From: Bacteroidota bacterium
Lineage (GTDB): Bacteria; Bacteroidota; Bacteroidia; Chitinophagales; Chitinophagaceae
NCBI GenBank assembly: GCA_018267955.1
Contig: JAFDXL010000009.1
Location: forward strand, 1,018,717 to 1,082,716
Reading direction: 5' to 3'
Length of the DNA stretch: 64,000 nucleotides
Numbering within the stretch: the stretch's first letter is position 1; each line of letters starts with the position of its first letter. The notes under the pieces were generated by a model that saw only the letters and a program-made list of their open reading frames with translations, had not been told where the DNA came from and searched no databases. The position numbers and the translations under genes were made by a program. Shown piece after piece: positions 37,910 through 47,005 of the stretch.

Positions 37910-38985
37910 ACTGCGTTCTCGTATTTTACTTGTTTAATAATAGATATCAGTATATCATCCCCCGCACTTGTATGCTCAAGTTCCGAAAAAGCATTATTAT
38001 CTATGGATGCAATAGCCCTTATCGCCTCCAGTTTCAGGCCGTCATCTTCCTCATCCAGCTTATCATATAAAAACTCAAGTTCAGCTCCTGTGCCATTTAC
38101 AACAAACTGCTCCAAAATGGCTTTTTTATTTAAAACAGTTTCTTTGTCATAATGTTGCTTAAATATCTCAATTGTATTTTCAGAAGCTATGCTGCCTAGC
38201 GTTTTTATAGCCTGGTTGCGTATTTTATCATTTTTACTTTCAAGGCAGGGAACTACATCATCATGCACCTGGAATTGTTGGTATATTTCTGTAAGCTTCA
38301 ACGCAAAGTGAACAACATAAGAATTGGCAGAACTTAACCATAAAGGCAAATGTGGCATATCTCCGGTATTCACCGCATTTAATTGCTCTAATAGCTTAAT
38401 CTGCTGCCACTCATATAAAGGATACGTTAACTGATCCAGGAACACAAGTCCATTGAAACCCGAAAAACCTATAATGGCAGTTTGCGCTTCCATACGCACA
38501 AACTCATTATTGCTGTTAGTGTATTCAAGTATATCCTGCAGTTCTTCCTTTTGTTGCATCATATACAATTCATATATACCCCTTGCACGCTTATGCCATA
38601 CTAGTGACTTTAATTTACGGACGGAATCATCTTTCAGCCCGAGCATCTTGTAAAGTACAACAAGGCTTGTAGCCACATCGCCCGTCACATTTTTCCTGAT
38701 ATTTATAAGATTATCCATCAAAAACTGCCGCATAAACGGCTTTTTAAGATAGTGTGATATATCATTAGGTATGGCAATGCGAGGTAATTCATCTTCTGTC
38801 AATGCATCACTTATCCATTCATTAAGCTGTGCCCCAACAAGGGCCTTTATCCTGAAACGGCTTTTTTTGACATACAGGAACAAGTATATCATTAGGACAA
38901 TAATGACTGTAATGATGCCAAATATCGTAGCGCCAAAGTATAGATGTGATGGAGATATAAAACGGAAGAAAGCATCGCTGTTCAT
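37906..38985 (-). CDS. Membrane-anchored HEAT-repeat protein
   Basis: 359 residues with one N-terminal membrane segment (about 13-38, LYFGATIFGIITVIIVLMIYL). A long cytoplasmic helical part shows HEAT-like repeats (DNEFVRMEAQTAI-type units; NDKIRNQAIKTLGSIASENT; DDGLKLEAIRAIASID). HEAT repeats bind other proteins. It is translationally coupled (4-base overlap) to the glycosyltransferase and preceded by a response regulator, so it probably scaffolds or regulates the synthase at the membrane. No enzymatic motif is seen. Confidence 0.8.
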   Translation of the reverse strand: MNSDAFFRFISPSHLYFGATIFGIITVIIVLMIYLFLYVKKSRFRIKALVGAQLNEWISDALTEDELPRIAIPNDISHYLKKPFMRQFLMDNLINIRKNVTGDVATSLVVLYKMLGLKDDSVRKLKSLVWHKRARGIYELYMMQQKEELQDILEYTNSNNEFVRMEAQTAIIGFSGFNGLVFLDQLTYPLYEWQQIKLLEQLNAVNTGDMPHLPLWLSSANSYVVHFALKLTEIYQQFQVHDDVVPCLESKNDKIRNQAIKTLGSIASENTIEIFKQHYDKETVLNKKAILEQFVVNGTGAELEFLYDKLDEEDDGLKLEAIRAIASIDNNAFSELEHTSAGDDILISIIKQVKYENAV

Positions 38986-38997
38986 TGTTCAGAGGCT

Positions 38998-39363
38998 TTA
39001 GGTTCTGCTCAATTGTTTCTTGATGCGTATAGTAAGTTCTGTAAGACTAAAGGGTTTGGTAATATAATCGTCAGCACCCAATTCAAATGCTTCTTCCACT
39101 ATTTTCTCCTGTCCCATAGTGGATAAGACAATGGTACGAATATTTTTCTGCGTGATGGCCTTTACGGCGCTCACGATCTCAAGTCCGGATACATATGGGA
39201 GCATAACGTCTGTAACCACAAGATCAGGAAGCTCCGTAGCTAATTTTTCTACACCTTCCTTACCATCGCTGCAGCAAGTGACTTCAAAACCTTCTTTTTT
39301 GAGTTTCGAACCTACGGTTTTCTGGATCAAAACATCATCCTCTATCAATAAAATTTTGGCCAT
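38998..39363 (-). CDS. Single-domain response regulator (receiver only)
   Basis: 121 residues from ATG at 39363 (MAKILLIEDDVLIQ). The frame is open 22 codons further, but those codons do not fit the family. Receiver features: acidic ED, phospho-acceptor Asp in LVVTDVMLPYVSG, Thr/Ser in IVLSTMG and Lys in DYITKPFSLTEL. No output domain. It is the first gene of a receiver-HEAT-glycosyltransferase operon, 12 bases before the HEAT gene. It may switch polysaccharide synthesis by protein contact; its kinase is not obvious. Confidence 0.85.
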   Translation of the reverse strand: MAKILLIEDDVLIQKTVGSKLKKEGFEVTCCSDGKEGVEKLATELPDLVVTDVMLPYVSGLEIVSAVKAITQKNIRTIVLSTMGQEKIVEEAFELGADDYITKPFSLTELTIRIKKQLSRT

Positions 39364-39535
39364 GTAAATAGCGCTTATCTCTTTAGAATTATTCTCTCTC
39401 TGGACGTTAAAAGTACAACGTTTTTGCATATCAACACCTCGTAGCTAAATTGTTCATACCCAAATAAAAACAGATTCGCTACTTTTGCCTTATCCTCTTT
39501 CCGTAACGCTGCAGATAGTTAATTTGTAGCTTAAT

Positions 39536-40336
39536 ATGTTATATAATCCGCTTAAAAAAAACAGCGTTACCATATTAAATGGCAACGCTGGTAAACAAAC
39601 AATTGTATTTGCACATGGGTTTGGCACCAACCAGACAGCGTGGCAAAAAGTTGCCCCTGCATTTGCCGATAATTACAGGGTTGTGTTATATGACAACGTA
39701 GGTGCGGGAAATTCTGAACCCACAGCTTTCAGTCCCAACAAATATGATACCCTGCGCAGCTACGCAGATGATCTGCTGGATATATGTAACGAGTTACGAA
39801 TAAAAGATGCTGTAATGGTGGGGCATTCTGCAAGTGGCATGATAAGCTTGCTTGCAGCAATAAAAAACCCAACACATTTCAGTAAAATGGTATTGATAGG
39901 TGCATCACCTCGTTATCTCGATGATGTAGGCTATATAGGTGGCTTTACACAACAGGCATTGAACGATTTGTATGATGCAATGGCCAACAACTATTATGCC
40001 TGGGTCAGTGGCTTTGCACCGGCTATAATGGCAAATGCCGACCGGCCGCAACTGTCAGCGAGTTTTGCTCAATCGCTATCAGCTATAAGACCAGACATAG
40101 CGCAATCTGTAGCGCGGGTTATATTTCAGTCAGATCATCGTAACGATTTACCTAAGCTTCAGATCGATACTTTATTGCTTCAAACGCAACAGGATATAGC
40201 AGTACCTATGGAGGTAGCAGAATACCTGAACACCCATATTAAAAACAGCAAATTAAAGGTGGTAAATGCAGAAGGGCACTTTCCGCATATGAGTGCTCCC
40301 GATGAGATCATTACAGCAATTAAAGAATATATTTAA
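39536..40336 (+). CDS. RsbQ-like alpha/beta hydrolase
   Basis: 266 residues without signal peptide. Oxyanion-hole motif VFAHGFGTNQTAW, nucleophile elbow VGHSASGMIS, acid in LQTQQDIAVPM and catalytic His in EGHFPHMSAPDE give a complete Ser-Asp-His triad. The pattern matches the RsbQ/KAI2/D14-like group. In Bacillus, RsbQ is a small-molecule hydrolase needed to activate the PAS-containing phosphatase RsbP in energy stress. Here the gene is followed after three bases by a hybrid sensor kinase, so it may make or gate the ligand of that kinase (inference). Confidence 0.82.
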   Translation: MLYNPLKKNSVTILNGNAGKQTIVFAHGFGTNQTAWQKVAPAFADNYRVVLYDNVGAGNSEPTAFSPNKYDTLRSYADDLLDICNELRIKDAVMVGHSASGMISLLAAIKNPTHFSKMVLIGASPRYLDDVGYIGGFTQQALNDLYDAMANNYYAWVSGFAPAIMANADRPQLSASFAQSLSAIRPDIAQSVARVIFQSDHRNDLPKLQIDTLLLQTQQDIAVPMEVAEYLNTHIKNSKLKVVNAEGHFPHMSAPDEIITAIKEYI

Positions 40337-40339
40337 AAC

Positions 40340-42757
40340 TTGGAAACACCTGGCAAATATAACTGGCAAAAAGAAGCACTGGATTTCTTTGTCAATCTAT
40401 ATCCTGTTAAACAGGAAAAAGAACTTTCGACTATACGGCACAAATTAACAAATCTGCTTCTACAGCATACGCATGCACTGGCAGCTGCCTCCATAAAACT
40501 GGAGGATGACATAACTGCAAGAGTAGTATATGCTACAGACGCTACGATCACGGGATTTGTGAATGCCGAATTTATAGTGGAAACAATTGCCAGGGATGAG
40601 ATCACTTTCTGCGATGGCGCTGATTTCCTCTATGGCAGCAACACAATTGCTATTTTACTGCCTGTTAATGCCGGTATATACATCGGGGCATTCATATTAT
40701 ACATAGACAAGTCGCTGGATCTGACAGATGATTTCAGACAACTGCTGCAACATGTGTGGATAGGCCTGAAAGGCATTACTATGCTCATGCAGTCTCACTA
40801 TGCCATTGAAGAGCTGACGATCCGCTTTAATGCGATACTGGGAACGGTAAATGAAGGTATCGTTTTTGTAGACGACACAGGTAAGGATGGCTGGGTAAAC
40901 GCTGCTGCTTCTGAATTATTAGGTATTTCCAGGGACAGGAACTCGTCTACTGCCATTGCAGCAGCTATGCAAAAACTGCGGGTACTTGCCAACAACAGTG
41001 AAGAAATCGCTAAACGTGGAACAGCTCTGTTCAGTTCACCAAACCAGACTATAAAAGATTGGAAATGGATATACGGCAACCCGGTCTCTAAGGTATTGAG
41101 CGTGGCATGTACACCAACTGTATCCGACAACATCAAAGGCCGCCTGTGGGTATTTACAGACATTACAGAAACATACTTGCTAAACGAAGAACTGGCAGAA
41201 AAGAGAAAATTGGCGGATGAACAAAACCAGGCCAAATCAGACTTCCTGGCCAATATGAGCCATGAGATACGTACACCAATGAACGGTGTAATAGGCATGA
41301 CTAGCCTATTGGCCAATACGCCTTTGAATGACGAGCAGAAAGACTATTTGGATACCATACGCATCAGCGGCGAATCATTACTTGCCATTATTAATGATAT
41401 ACTCGACTTCTCGAAAATTGAATCCGGCAAGATGGATCTGGAAGCCCATCCATTCAGGATTAGTAGCGTAATTGAAGAAACTTACGACTTGCTAAGTGTA
41501 AAAGCTAATGAAAAAGGCCTGGATTTGCTGTACCTGTTAGACCCTGACGTACCTAATGAGATTGTTGGCGACATTACGCGTTTCCGGCAGATATTAATAA
41601 ACCTGGTATCAAATGCACTAAAGTTTACTGAGAAAGGTGAGATATTTATATCTGCAAAAAATCTCGGTGTAAAAGAAGGTGTGTTTACCTTACAGTTTAC
41701 AGTTAAGGATACAGGCATTGGCATACCCGAAGACAAATACCATAAATTGTTTGAAAGCTTTTCACAGGTTGATTCATCTACAACCAGGAAGTATGGCGGC
41801 ACAGGTCTAGGACTTGCCATTTGCCATCGACTGGTGAAATTGATGGGAGGAAATATAAGAGTGGAAAGTGAACAAGGTAAAGGCTCTTCCTTCATTTTCA
41901 CTATACAGGCATCTGCTAACGCTCAAAAAACACGATACATCGCTAAAGAGAAGACTGATGCCAGCGTCTTAAAAGATAAGTCGGTATTGATACTCGATGA
42001 CAATATAACCAACCTGAAAATACTAAGTAAGCAATGTGAACTGTGGGGCATGAAGGCGGTCGTGTGTGATAATTATAAGACGGCTATAAAGCAACTTGAT
42101 AATGACCAGTTCGATGTAGCTATCATTGACATGCTAATGCCTGATGCCAATGGCATTGAGGTAGCTACTCTTATAAAACAGCAAAAGCCTGTCCTGCCAA
42201 TAATCTTATTCAGTTCTGCAGGTTACTTACCGCCTGGGGATGCACAGATACAAGAGTTGTTTGCCGCAGTGATTAACAAGCCGGTAAAACACAACCAAAT
42301 GGAAGAGATACTGGTAAATATTTTAGGCAAAAAGCATCTTGACAGGCAAACTGTGGCAAATGTGCCGGCAGACGCCAATGCATTACTGGTAAACATATTA
42401 GTTGCCGAAGATGATGAGATAAATCAGAAAATGATACGCAGGGCGCTGGAAAAGCTGGGATATACTTTCGACTTAGTGGGAAATGGTAAACTGGCAGTTG
42501 AAGCTGCAAATACGAAACAATACCAGCTGATATTTATGGACGTAATGATGCCGGAGATGGATGGCTTTGAAGCCACAAGAATAATAAGAGAAAAGCACGA
42601 TGGGCAAAGACCCATTATCATAGCACTAACGGCAAATGCACTGACGGGTGATAAAGAGAAAATGTTGGCGAAAGGAATGGATGATTATATAAGCAAACCC
42701 TATAAAATGCAAGACATAAAAGAGATCATACAAAAATGGGAAAAAGCTATTGGATAA
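40340..42757 (+). CDS. Hybrid sensor histidine kinase with two receiver domains
   Basis: 805 residues starting at TTG (TTGGAAACACCT), three bases after the hydrolase stop; no ATG start is available nearby. No membrane segment: N-terminal sensory region (about 1-150, perhaps GAF-like), a PAS-like domain (about 155-280), HisKA with LANMSHEIRTPMNGVIGM, HATPase (LINLVSNALKFTEKG, DTGIGIPEDK, GGTGLGLAICHRL), then receiver 1 (about 550-665, LILDDNITNLK, AIIDMLMPDANG) and receiver 2 (about 690-800, VAEDDEINQKM, LIFMDVMMPEMDG, KPYKMQDI). It is a soluble phosphorelay kinase. The separate Hpt gene follows after three bases. Confidence 0.9.
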   Translation: METPGKYNWQKEALDFFVNLYPVKQEKELSTIRHKLTNLLLQHTHALAAASIKLEDDITARVVYATDATITGFVNAEFIVETIARDEITFCDGADFLYGSNTIAILLPVNAGIYIGAFILYIDKSLDLTDDFRQLLQHVWIGLKGITMLMQSHYAIEELTIRFNAILGTVNEGIVFVDDTGKDGWVNAAASELLGISRDRNSSTAIAAAMQKLRVLANNSEEIAKRGTALFSSPNQTIKDWKWIYGNPVSKVLSVACTPTVSDNIKGRLWVFTDITETYLLNEELAEKRKLADEQNQAKSDFLANMSHEIRTPMNGVIGMTSLLANTPLNDEQKDYLDTIRISGESLLAIINDILDFSKIESGKMDLEAHPFRISSVIEETYDLLSVKANEKGLDLLYLLDPDVPNEIVGDITRFRQILINLVSNALKFTEKGEIFISAKNLGVKEGVFTLQFTVKDTGIGIPEDKYHKLFESFSQVDSSTTRKYGGTGLGLAICHRLVKLMGGNIRVESEQGKGSSFIFTIQASANAQKTRYIAKEKTDASVLKDKSVLILDDNITNLKILSKQCELWGMKAVVCDNYKTAIKQLDNDQFDVAIIDMLMPDANGIEVATLIKQQKPVLPIILFSSAGYLPPGDAQIQELFAAVINKPVKHNQMEEILVNILGKKHLDRQTVANVPADANALLVNILVAEDDEINQKMIRRALEKLGYTFDLVGNGKLAVEAANTKQYQLIFMDVMMPEMDGFEATRIIREKHDGQRPIIIALTANALTGDKEKMLAKGMDDYISKPYKMQDIKEIIQKWEKAIG

Positions 42758-42760
42758 GGC

Positions 42761-43129
42761 ATGACAAATAAGAACGACTACAAGTACATCGACCTGGAAT
42801 ACATATACGACATGGCAGATGGTGATAATGATTTTATGGTTGAGATAATTGGTAATTTCCTGGAAGCCATGGGACCAAATATGCAAAAGCTTTATGATGC
42901 AATAGCAACTAATGACAGGGAGTCAATCATATTTCTAGCCCATAAGTTAAAAGGCTCTTTCCGGTTTGTTGGCTGCAACAGGGAAGGAGCAATGATGGAA
43001 CAAATTGAAGAACTGATAGGTTCAGATGTCGATATTAGCGAAATAAAAAAAATAGCAGATATGGTGGGCGATCAGTTCAACAATATTCAAAACGAATTAA
43101 TACAGTTTCAAAATTCAATTAATGATTAA
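42761..43129 (+). CDS. Histidine phosphotransfer (Hpt) protein
   Basis: 122 residues, all helical. The phosphotransfer His61 lies in the Hpt signature AHKLKGSFRFVGC. It would carry phosphate from the last receiver of the upstream hybrid kinase to a further regulator, possibly one of the other receiver proteins in this window. It starts 3 bases after the kinase stop: a three-gene operon hydrolase-kinase-Hpt. Confidence 0.87.
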   Translation: MTNKNDYKYIDLEYIYDMADGDNDFMVEIIGNFLEAMGPNMQKLYDAIATNDRESIIFLAHKLKGSFRFVGCNREGAMMEQIEELIGSDVDISEIKKIADMVGDQFNNIQNELIQFQNSIND

Positions 43130-43142
43130 TCGTTGTATGTGT

Positions 43143-43169
43143 ATGGGCAGTATAAACCAAAATGCCCAT
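43143..43169 (+). terminator. Weak hairpin after the Hpt gene
   Basis: ATGGGCA and TGCCCAT arms (7 bp) with a 13-base loop, 13 bases after the Hpt stop. No U-tract, so it may be only a weak terminator or chance. Confidence 0.3.
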
Positions 43170-43224
43170 GCAATCATTTGATATACTTGCTGAATAAGAT
43201 TTAGGTCAAAACAGATAGCAAACG

Positions 43225-43878
43225 CTAAACCCCTATAAACATATTGTCTTCTATCTCTATCACCCCCGGAGATGACCATACAGCATTTTCAACATCTCTC
43301 CTTTCAGACCATGATCTTACTTTACCTTTCAATATCACCTTATTTCCTTTAATCTCTACTTCTATATTTGACGCTTCAATGGTTGCGCTCCGTTTTAACG
43401 CGTTCATAATGTCAGTTTCTATTTTGGCCGCGTTTGCTTTGGGTGTTAAGAATATCAGGTTGCTAACTCCCTTCACGCCGGCCAGGTCCTTTACCGCATC
43501 CATTGCTGCATTTTTTTGATATTGCCAGTCAACAGTACCCTCTAATGTTACCCACCCGTTCTCTACCTTCAATTTTAATTTATCGTCAGGTACATTAGAG
43601 TGCCATTTCATCGCATCCAGGGCAGCCGCCGCAATGTCGGTGTCCGTACGTTTAGTTCCTTTCCCAAAATGTACTTCTATTTTTTCTGTAACTGCCTGCA
43701 CGCCTTTAACGCGCTTGGCGGCATTTTCAGCAGCAAACTTTTTGGCATATGCATCTACATAGCCATTAAGGGTAACTACACCGTTCTTAACGGATACTCC
43801 GATTGCCGAAGCTGAAAGAGCAGGATCCCATTTAATTTCATCCATTACATCTTCCTGCAGCTCCTTATCAGTTTTCAT
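43225..43878 (-). CDS. Triple BON-domain protein
   Basis: 217 residues without a signal peptide. Three BON domains of about 68 residues: 5-72 (SVKNGVVTLNGYVDAYAKKF), 79-147 (LKVENGWVTLEGTVDWQYQK) and 153-217 (EVEIKGNKVILKGKVRSWSE). BON domains bind membranes or lipids; OsmY-type proteins respond to osmotic stress. The lack of an export signal suggests a cytoplasmic form, as is common in Bacteroidota. It stands alone, convergent with the Hpt operon. Confidence 0.88.
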   Translation of the reverse strand: MKTDKELQEDVMDEIKWDPALSASAIGVSVKNGVVTLNGYVDAYAKKFAAENAAKRVKGVQAVTEKIEVHFGKGTKRTDTDIAAAALDAMKWHSNVPDDKLKLKVENGWVTLEGTVDWQYQKNAAMDAVKDLAGVKGVSNLIFLTPKANAAKIETDIMNALKRSATIEASNIEVEIKGNKVILKGKVRSWSERRDVENAVWSSPGVIEIEDNMFIGV

Positions 43879-44048
43879 TTTTTATTATTTTTTTGAGAGT
43901 TAACAATATTGTTACTTCATAAATATAATAGAGAATGTATCCCGGGCTATTGATGGAGATCAGACACGTGCATGATATTAAACAGAGCTTTAAGTATACA
44001 AGTTCCAAAACTTGATCAAAGGTCTACTCTTAGCAGCTCACTCATTTT

Positions 44049-45572
44049 TTAAAAGTCGAATTGTAACGATTTGGAGGGAGTATTTTGAAAAGTGGTACGG
44101 TTGGGAATCTTTATAATAAACGTTGTTCCTACACCTAACTCACTTGTAAAATTAATTGTACCGTTTAGTAATTCTACGTAACGCTGCACAATATTTAACC
44201 CAAGGCCGGTACCTCTAATATTACCTACGTTAGATGCCCTGAAATATTTATTGAATAGTTTTTCATGCTCGTCGTTAGGTATGCCAATGCCGTTATCTGC
44301 CACAGCTATGGTTATCCTTTTTTTGTTTACCTCGATATCCAGCTGTATATTTTTATCAGAATATTTTATGGCATTGCTTAACAAATTTGCCAGCATGTTG
44401 CGCAGTATTTTTATCTCAGACCTAATTTTCGGGTAACCCTTATAAGAAAAAATAATTTTTTGACCCGCTTTCATAATGCTTTCAAATTCATCTAATGTCT
44501 CAGCCGCCAGTTGCTGCAGGTCAAACAGCTCATTTCTCAACTCAATTACACCATCGTCCAGTTTGCCAACAGCCAAAAAATCATTCATAGTGTCTGTTAA
44601 ATGTTTTACCGCAGCCCTTATCCTGTTCAAATGCGCGTATTCATTTTCCGGTTGATTGAGTTTAATATAGCTTTCTATAAGCCCCACAGATGACAATATG
44701 GTACTTAAAGGTGTATGAAATTCATGAGATGCTAATGAAACAAACTGAGATTGGAGCTTGTTATTACGTTTTTCCTGTTCCAGTGCAGCTACCAGTTCCA
44801 ATGTTCTTTGTTTTACACGTTTTTCCATTTTCTGGTTCATCATTACCTGGTCGTGTATATCTACACAAGTACCCGTATATCCTATAAAATTACCCGGTGG
44901 GTCATACATCGGTTGGCCTGTATAAGCAACCCAACGATAGCTTCCATCATGGTGGCGTATTCTGAATTCCCTATGAATGGTTGCTCTTTTTTCAAAAGCC
45001 TCGTCAAAGGCTTCCACGAAGCTTTGCCTGTCATCCTCAAACACTGCTACCGCCCTGTTCTTACCTGTCTGTCGTTCAAAGCTAAAACCGGTAAACTGGA
45101 GAAATGCAGGGTTCAAATAGTTTGTCCGCTTGTTCGAATCGCAGCTCCACATCATTACAGGTACACAGTCTGCTATGTATTGAAACCATTTCCCCCCATC
45201 TGCAATTACTTGTTTGATCTTTTTTTTGTCTGAAATATCGTTGTAATAAATAAATATTCCTGACTGATGTGCATAAGCACGGATTTCCATCCAACTATCC
45301 AGCCTCGGTATATAAATTTCAAAATGGGAGTGTGTTCTTTGCTCCATTACCTTTCGGTACTCAGCTTCAGCTTCAGTACCGTCTATTTCAGGAAAGCATT
45401 CCCAGAGAGTATTACCAATAAGCTCTTCAGCCTTTTTACCCAGCTTTTCAATTGCTGCATCATTCAGGAACTGGAAGCGCCATTCGCTATCAAGGTAAAC
45501 AAAAGGCTCATACATACTTTGAAGTATAGCTTCAGGTGTTAGCAAGCGGTTTATATTGGTTGCGGCGTTCAT
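44049..45572 (-). CDS. PAS-domain sensor histidine kinase (soluble)
   Basis: 507 residues without membrane segments. PAS 1 (about 12-115, YEPFVYLDSEWRFQFLNDAA), PAS 2 with PAC (about 128-250, WSCDSNKRTNYLNPAFLQFTG; RHHDGSYRWVAYTGQPMYD), a coiled linker, HisKA (FVSLASHEFHTPLSTILSSV) and HATPase (LLSNAIKYSDKNIQ, DNGIGIPNDE, GTGLGLNIVQRY). It lies 44 bases after a receiver-Crp fusion gene on the same strand, so the two very likely form one signalling pair sensing a cytoplasmic cue such as redox or energy state. Confidence 0.9.
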   Translation of the reverse strand: MNAATNINRLLTPEAILQSMYEPFVYLDSEWRFQFLNDAAIEKLGKKAEELIGNTLWECFPEIDGTEAEAEYRKVMEQRTHSHFEIYIPRLDSWMEIRAYAHQSGIFIYYNDISDKKKIKQVIADGGKWFQYIADCVPVMMWSCDSNKRTNYLNPAFLQFTGFSFERQTGKNRAVAVFEDDRQSFVEAFDEAFEKRATIHREFRIRHHDGSYRWVAYTGQPMYDPPGNFIGYTGTCVDIHDQVMMNQKMEKRVKQRTLELVAALEQEKRNNKLQSQFVSLASHEFHTPLSTILSSVGLIESYIKLNQPENEYAHLNRIRAAVKHLTDTMNDFLAVGKLDDGVIELRNELFDLQQLAAETLDEFESIMKAGQKIIFSYKGYPKIRSEIKILRNMLANLLSNAIKYSDKNIQLDIEVNKKRITIAVADNGIGIPNDEHEKLFNKYFRASNVGNIRGTGLGLNIVQRYVELLNGTINFTSELGVGTTFIIKIPNRTTFQNTPSKSLQFDF

Positions 45573-45616
45573 GACCTGGTTAAAATTTGGATGTTACTAC
45601 TGCGTATCGGTTGTCA

Positions 45617-46681
45617 CTACCGTATTAATTGATTTAACCGATTCTTGTTTAGTATTGTAATATGCCCGTCCTTCATGTCGATGAGTTTTTCCTGCTTAAA
45701 TTCTGTCAATGTCCTAATGAGCGATTCCGTTGCAGTCCCTGCTATACTGGCAAGGTCGTTGCGTGTCAGGTCTATAGTAAAAGCCTCATCTTCACGGGTG
45801 TGAAATTTTTTCTCGAAGCTTGCTAAAGCCTTGGCAACTTTCTTTCTCAATGTATTGTAAGCAAAATCTAATACCTGTTGTTCTTTATCCTGTAATTCGT
45901 CGGCCATAAGCCCGATGAATTTTTTCATTACTTCTGTATGCGTATTAGCCACTTCATCAAACCTGCTTTTGGGTATAACTATCAGCTTGCAATCTTCAAT
46001 AGCTTCTGCGGTCAATAGATGAATATGTCCTTTTATCAGGGGAACATAGCCAATAAAATCTCCTTCTCCATGCAGTCCTACAATAAGATCTTTACCATCT
46101 TCATGGCTTTTATAGGTTTTAATTTTCCCTGATTTTATATAATACATATACCTGGCAGGGCTACCTTCCTTGTATATTATTTGCTTTTTATGATATTCGG
46201 TCTCATCACAATTATCTGTTAACAGGCTTATGATATCCGATTCTCTGGTGATCTTGCGGAACTCATCAGGCCTGGCAATTACCTGGGTTACCTTTGTCTC
46301 GTCTTTAGCTTTATTTGCCTGCCTGAGGCGTTGGTCTATAGCCTTTAAGAGGTCACCCGCCTCAAATGGCTTGGCTATATAGTCATCTGCACCCAAATGC
46401 ATGGCCTGCCTGTAATAAACAGCTTCTCTTTTAGAACTGAGAAATATAAACGGAATATTCCTGGCTTTGTCTTCCTTTCGTAGAATGTGTAATACACCAA
46501 AGCCGTCTATGCAAGGCATGGAGATGTCGCTCAGTATTAGGTCGTACGGCTCTCTGTGTGCTTTTTCAATACCTTCCAGGCCGTTCCTGGCTATACTTAC
46601 ATTGTGGTTGGCTAACGAAAGGATCTCGGCTACATTTGAGCACATATCTTCGTCATCCTCCATTAATAGAATGTTGGCCAT
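45617..46681 (-). CDS. Response regulator fused to a Crp/Fnr-type transcription factor
   Basis: 354 residues. A receiver domain (1-120, ILLMEDDEDM, LILSDISMPCIDG, YIAKPFEAGDL) is joined by a linker to a cyclic-nucleotide-binding-like beta-roll (about 155-265, KKQIIYKEGSPARYMYYIKS, LIVGLHGEGDFIGYVPLI) and a Crp winged helix (about 275-345, LTRNDLASIAGTATESLIRT). There is no Cys cluster for an Fe-S centre as in Fnr. The fusion places a Crp-type output under phosphorelay control. A dyad of Crp/Fnr size lies 54 bases upstream of the start. Confidence 0.88.
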   Translation of the reverse strand: MANILLMEDDEDMCSNVAEILSLANHNVSIARNGLEGIEKAHREPYDLILSDISMPCIDGFGVLHILRKEDKARNIPFIFLSSKREAVYYRQAMHLGADDYIAKPFEAGDLLKAIDQRLRQANKAKDETKVTQVIARPDEFRKITRESDIISLLTDNCDETEYHKKQIIYKEGSPARYMYYIKSGKIKTYKSHEDGKDLIVGLHGEGDFIGYVPLIKGHIHLLTAEAIEDCKLIVIPKSRFDEVANTHTEVMKKFIGLMADELQDKEQQVLDFAYNTLRKKVAKALASFEKKFHTREDEAFTIDLTRNDLASIAGTATESLIRTLTEFKQEKLIDMKDGHITILNKNRLNQLIR

Positions 46682-46735
46682 ATAGAGAATAGAATTGCGT
46701 TACAATGCAAAAATAATCGCTATATCACCCATGGC

Positions 46736-46751
46736 AATGACTTTCGTCATT
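46736..46751. promoter_or_regulatory. Crp/Fnr-type dyad upstream of the fusion regulator
   Basis: AATGACTTTCGTCATT: perfect 6-bp arms with a 4-base centre, the same total size as Fnr sites (TTGAT-N4-ATCAA). It is 54 bases upstream of the receiver-Crp gene start, so it may be the autoregulatory site of that protein. The DNA contact is inferred from size and position only. Confidence 0.5.
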
Positions 46752-46819
46752 ATATAACCAAATTATTGTCAATTATTTATATAAATTCAAAAAAATATGC
46801 GTATAAAGACGGGCAATGT

Positions 46820-47005
46820 AAAAAAGGGAGCGGAAGCTCCCTTTACTCATCGGGGTTACCCCTTTACAACCTCCTTAACCAATAACTTGTTGAATACCTA
46901 TTTTCCTTGCTAAGCACCAACGGCTACAGGCCGATCCGTATACTTAGTTAATGCGCCTGACATGATATCCTCTTTGTCTTTTAAAATGTCAAAAAATCAT
47001 GTTTA
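46820..47005 (-). ncRNA. Candidate short RNA with a 17-codon ORF
   Basis: On the minus strand a -7-like TACATTTG (47019-47012) is followed by AGAGGA, five bases, then ATG at 46963 and 17 codons (MSGALTKYTDRPVAVGA, stop at 46910). After it come a perfect Shine-Dalgarno-like AAGGAGG (46876-46870), a small hairpin GGGGTAACCCC (46862-46852) and the strong terminator at 46844-46823. The two SD-like boxes stand out, because few genes here have one. It could be a small-peptide gene, a leader or a regulatory RNA that engages ribosomes. The rest of 46682-47198 shows only the Crp-like dyad. Confidence 0.45.
46823..46844 (-). terminator. Terminator of a short minus-strand transcript
   Basis: AAAGGGAGC, tetraloop TTCC, GCTCCCTTT followed by TTT on the minus strand. 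The U-tract is good only on that strand. No known gene lies directly upstream; the candidate short RNA at 46820-47005 does. Confidence 0.8.

Noticed and set aside
44751-45233. 160-codon plus-strand frame inside the PAS kinase gene
   Set aside because: Antisense to well-defined PAS and HisKA domains; no independent support.
45617-46681. True Fnr-type oxygen sensor
   Set aside because: No N-terminal Cys cluster for a 4Fe-4S centre; the N-terminus is a receiver domain instead.
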